Source: an uncultured delta proteobacterium
GTDB lineage: Bacteria; Myxococcota_A; Polyangia; Polyangiales; Polyangiaceae
NCBI GenBank assembly: GCA_903906315.1
Contig: CAIVJW010000293.1
Location: 1 to 64,000, forward strand
Length of the DNA stretch: 64,000 bases
Reading direction: 5' to 3'
Of this stretch, positions 63,511 through 64,000 are shown in pieces (position 1 is the stretch's first letter; each line of letters opens with the position of its first letter). The position numbers were made by a program, and so were the translations under genes. The notes under the pieces are model-generated. The model had not been told where the DNA came from. It saw only the letters and a program-made list of their open reading frames with translations, and did not search any database.

Positions 63511-64000
63511 ATGTCCGAGCCTCCCCACCCGAAGATCCCGGTCGGCCAGGTCCTGGCCGGCAAGTACCGGATCACGCGGGAAATCGGGCGAGGCGGCATG
63601 GCGGCCGTCTACGAGGCCGTCAACGTCGACATCCAGAAGCGGATCGCCATCAAGGTGCTGGCGGCCGAGCTGACGTCGTCGACGGTCGTCGTCGAGCGCT
63701 TCCTCCGCGAGGCCCGCGCCGCCGCCGCCATCCGCAGCCCGTTCATCTGCGACGTGTACGACTCGGGGCGCCTCTCGGACGGGCGACCGTTCCTCGTGCT
63801 CGAGCTCCTCGAGGGCGACTCGCTCTACGAGCGCATGACCAAGGTCCGCTGGCTCGACCTCGCGACGGCGCTCCTCGTGGTGACGCAGACGTGCCGGGGC
63901 CTGACGCGCGCCCACGCGGCCTCGATCGTTCACCGCGACCTGAAGCCGGAGAACCTCTTCCTGACGAAGGACGAGGAGGGCAAGGTCCTCACCAAGATCC
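63511..64000 (+). CDS. Ser/Thr protein kinase (N-terminal part, cut by the window end)
   Basis: The frame is open from ATG 63511 to the edge, about 163 residues. Kinase features: EIGRGGMAAVYEA Gly-loop, IAIKVLAAE Lys, the alpha-C Glu in VERFLREARAAAAI, and the catalytic loop HRDLKPENLFL with the canonical Lys. It is divergent from glnB. The rest, including DFG and any sensor domain, is outside the window. Confidence 0.94.
   Translation, partial: MSEPPHPKIPVGQVLAGKYRITREIGRGGMAAVYEAVNVDIQKRIAIKVLAAELTSSTVVVERFLREARAAAAIRSPFICDVYDSGRLSDGRPFLVLELLEGDSLYERMTKVRWLDLATALLVVTQTCRGLTRAHAASIVHRDLKPENLFLTKDEEGKVLTKI

Overview
The window is about 70% G+C, nearly gap-free, and typical of a myxobacterium (Myxococcota), probably Polyangiales. 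The evidence is three Ser/Thr protein kinases, several multi-domain histidine kinases, TPR/PEGA proteins, lipoproteins with Gly/Ser/Thr-rich linkers, a large Cys-rich repeat protein, DUF1844 and FKBP proteins, and start codons that are often GTG and overlap the previous stop as GTGA. No phage, insertion sequence, CRISPR array or rRNA was seen. No intergenic gap exceeds 300 bases; the longest (about 290 bases, 28072-28361) separates two divergent genes and holds no clear gene.

Layout. 1-3.1 kb: the end of an Mrp/ApbC ATPase and a five-domain S1 RNA-binding protein with a terminator. 3.1-7.8 kb (minus): MacA-like adaptor, ABC ATPase and two MacB-type permeases. 7.9-12.3 kb (plus): SlyD-like isomerase, a poly-Asp small protein, DUF1844, an HtrA lipoprotein, an ECF sigma factor with its putative anti-sigma factor and an exported protein. 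12.5-25.1 kb (minus): histidine kinase, REC-GAF-PAS-PAS protein, ruvB, a double VOC protein, a complete/degenerate histidine-kinase pair, 5-oxoprolinase genes (pxpA and a pxpB-pxpC fusion) and a lipoprotein. 25.2-33 kb: RlmI-like methyltransferase, Ser/Thr kinase, Cys-rich repeat lipoprotein, TPR/PEGA protein, M20 peptidase. 33-38.1 kb: argC-argB, a small membrane protein, tRNA-Ala(CGC) with promoter and terminator, HPF, FolB, a small exported protein, a Crp/Fnr regulator. 38.3-46.6 kb (minus): three large proteins (degenerate transglutaminase/TPR lipoprotein, CxxCH beta-propeller lipoprotein, methyltransferase-coiled-coil protein). 46.8-53.9 kb (plus): an acyltransferase/epimerase pair resembling bacterial ceramide synthesis enzymes, a membrane-protease-like trio, DUF2461 and a CDP-alcohol phosphotransferase. 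53.9-60.1 kb (minus): a five-gene translationally coupled transport operon under a helix-turn-helix/periplasmic-binding-like regulator. 60.2-64 kb: Ser/Thr kinase, glnA, glnB and the start of another kinase.

The most unusual unit is 53.9-60.1 kb. An outer-membrane lipoprotein, a TonB-dependent receptor, a fused ECF S-like/T-like membrane protein, a THEP1-type P-loop NTPase and a methyltransferase are joined by four successive 4-base overlaps, with no ABC ATPase in sight. This suggests a nutrient or metal uptake system with a non-canonical energiser, or one that borrows an EcfA from elsewhere. Other points of interest are the ceramide-type gene pair, a histidine kinase with a lost ATPase domain coupled to an intact one, and a REP-like hairpin lying in frame inside the ECF fusion gene.
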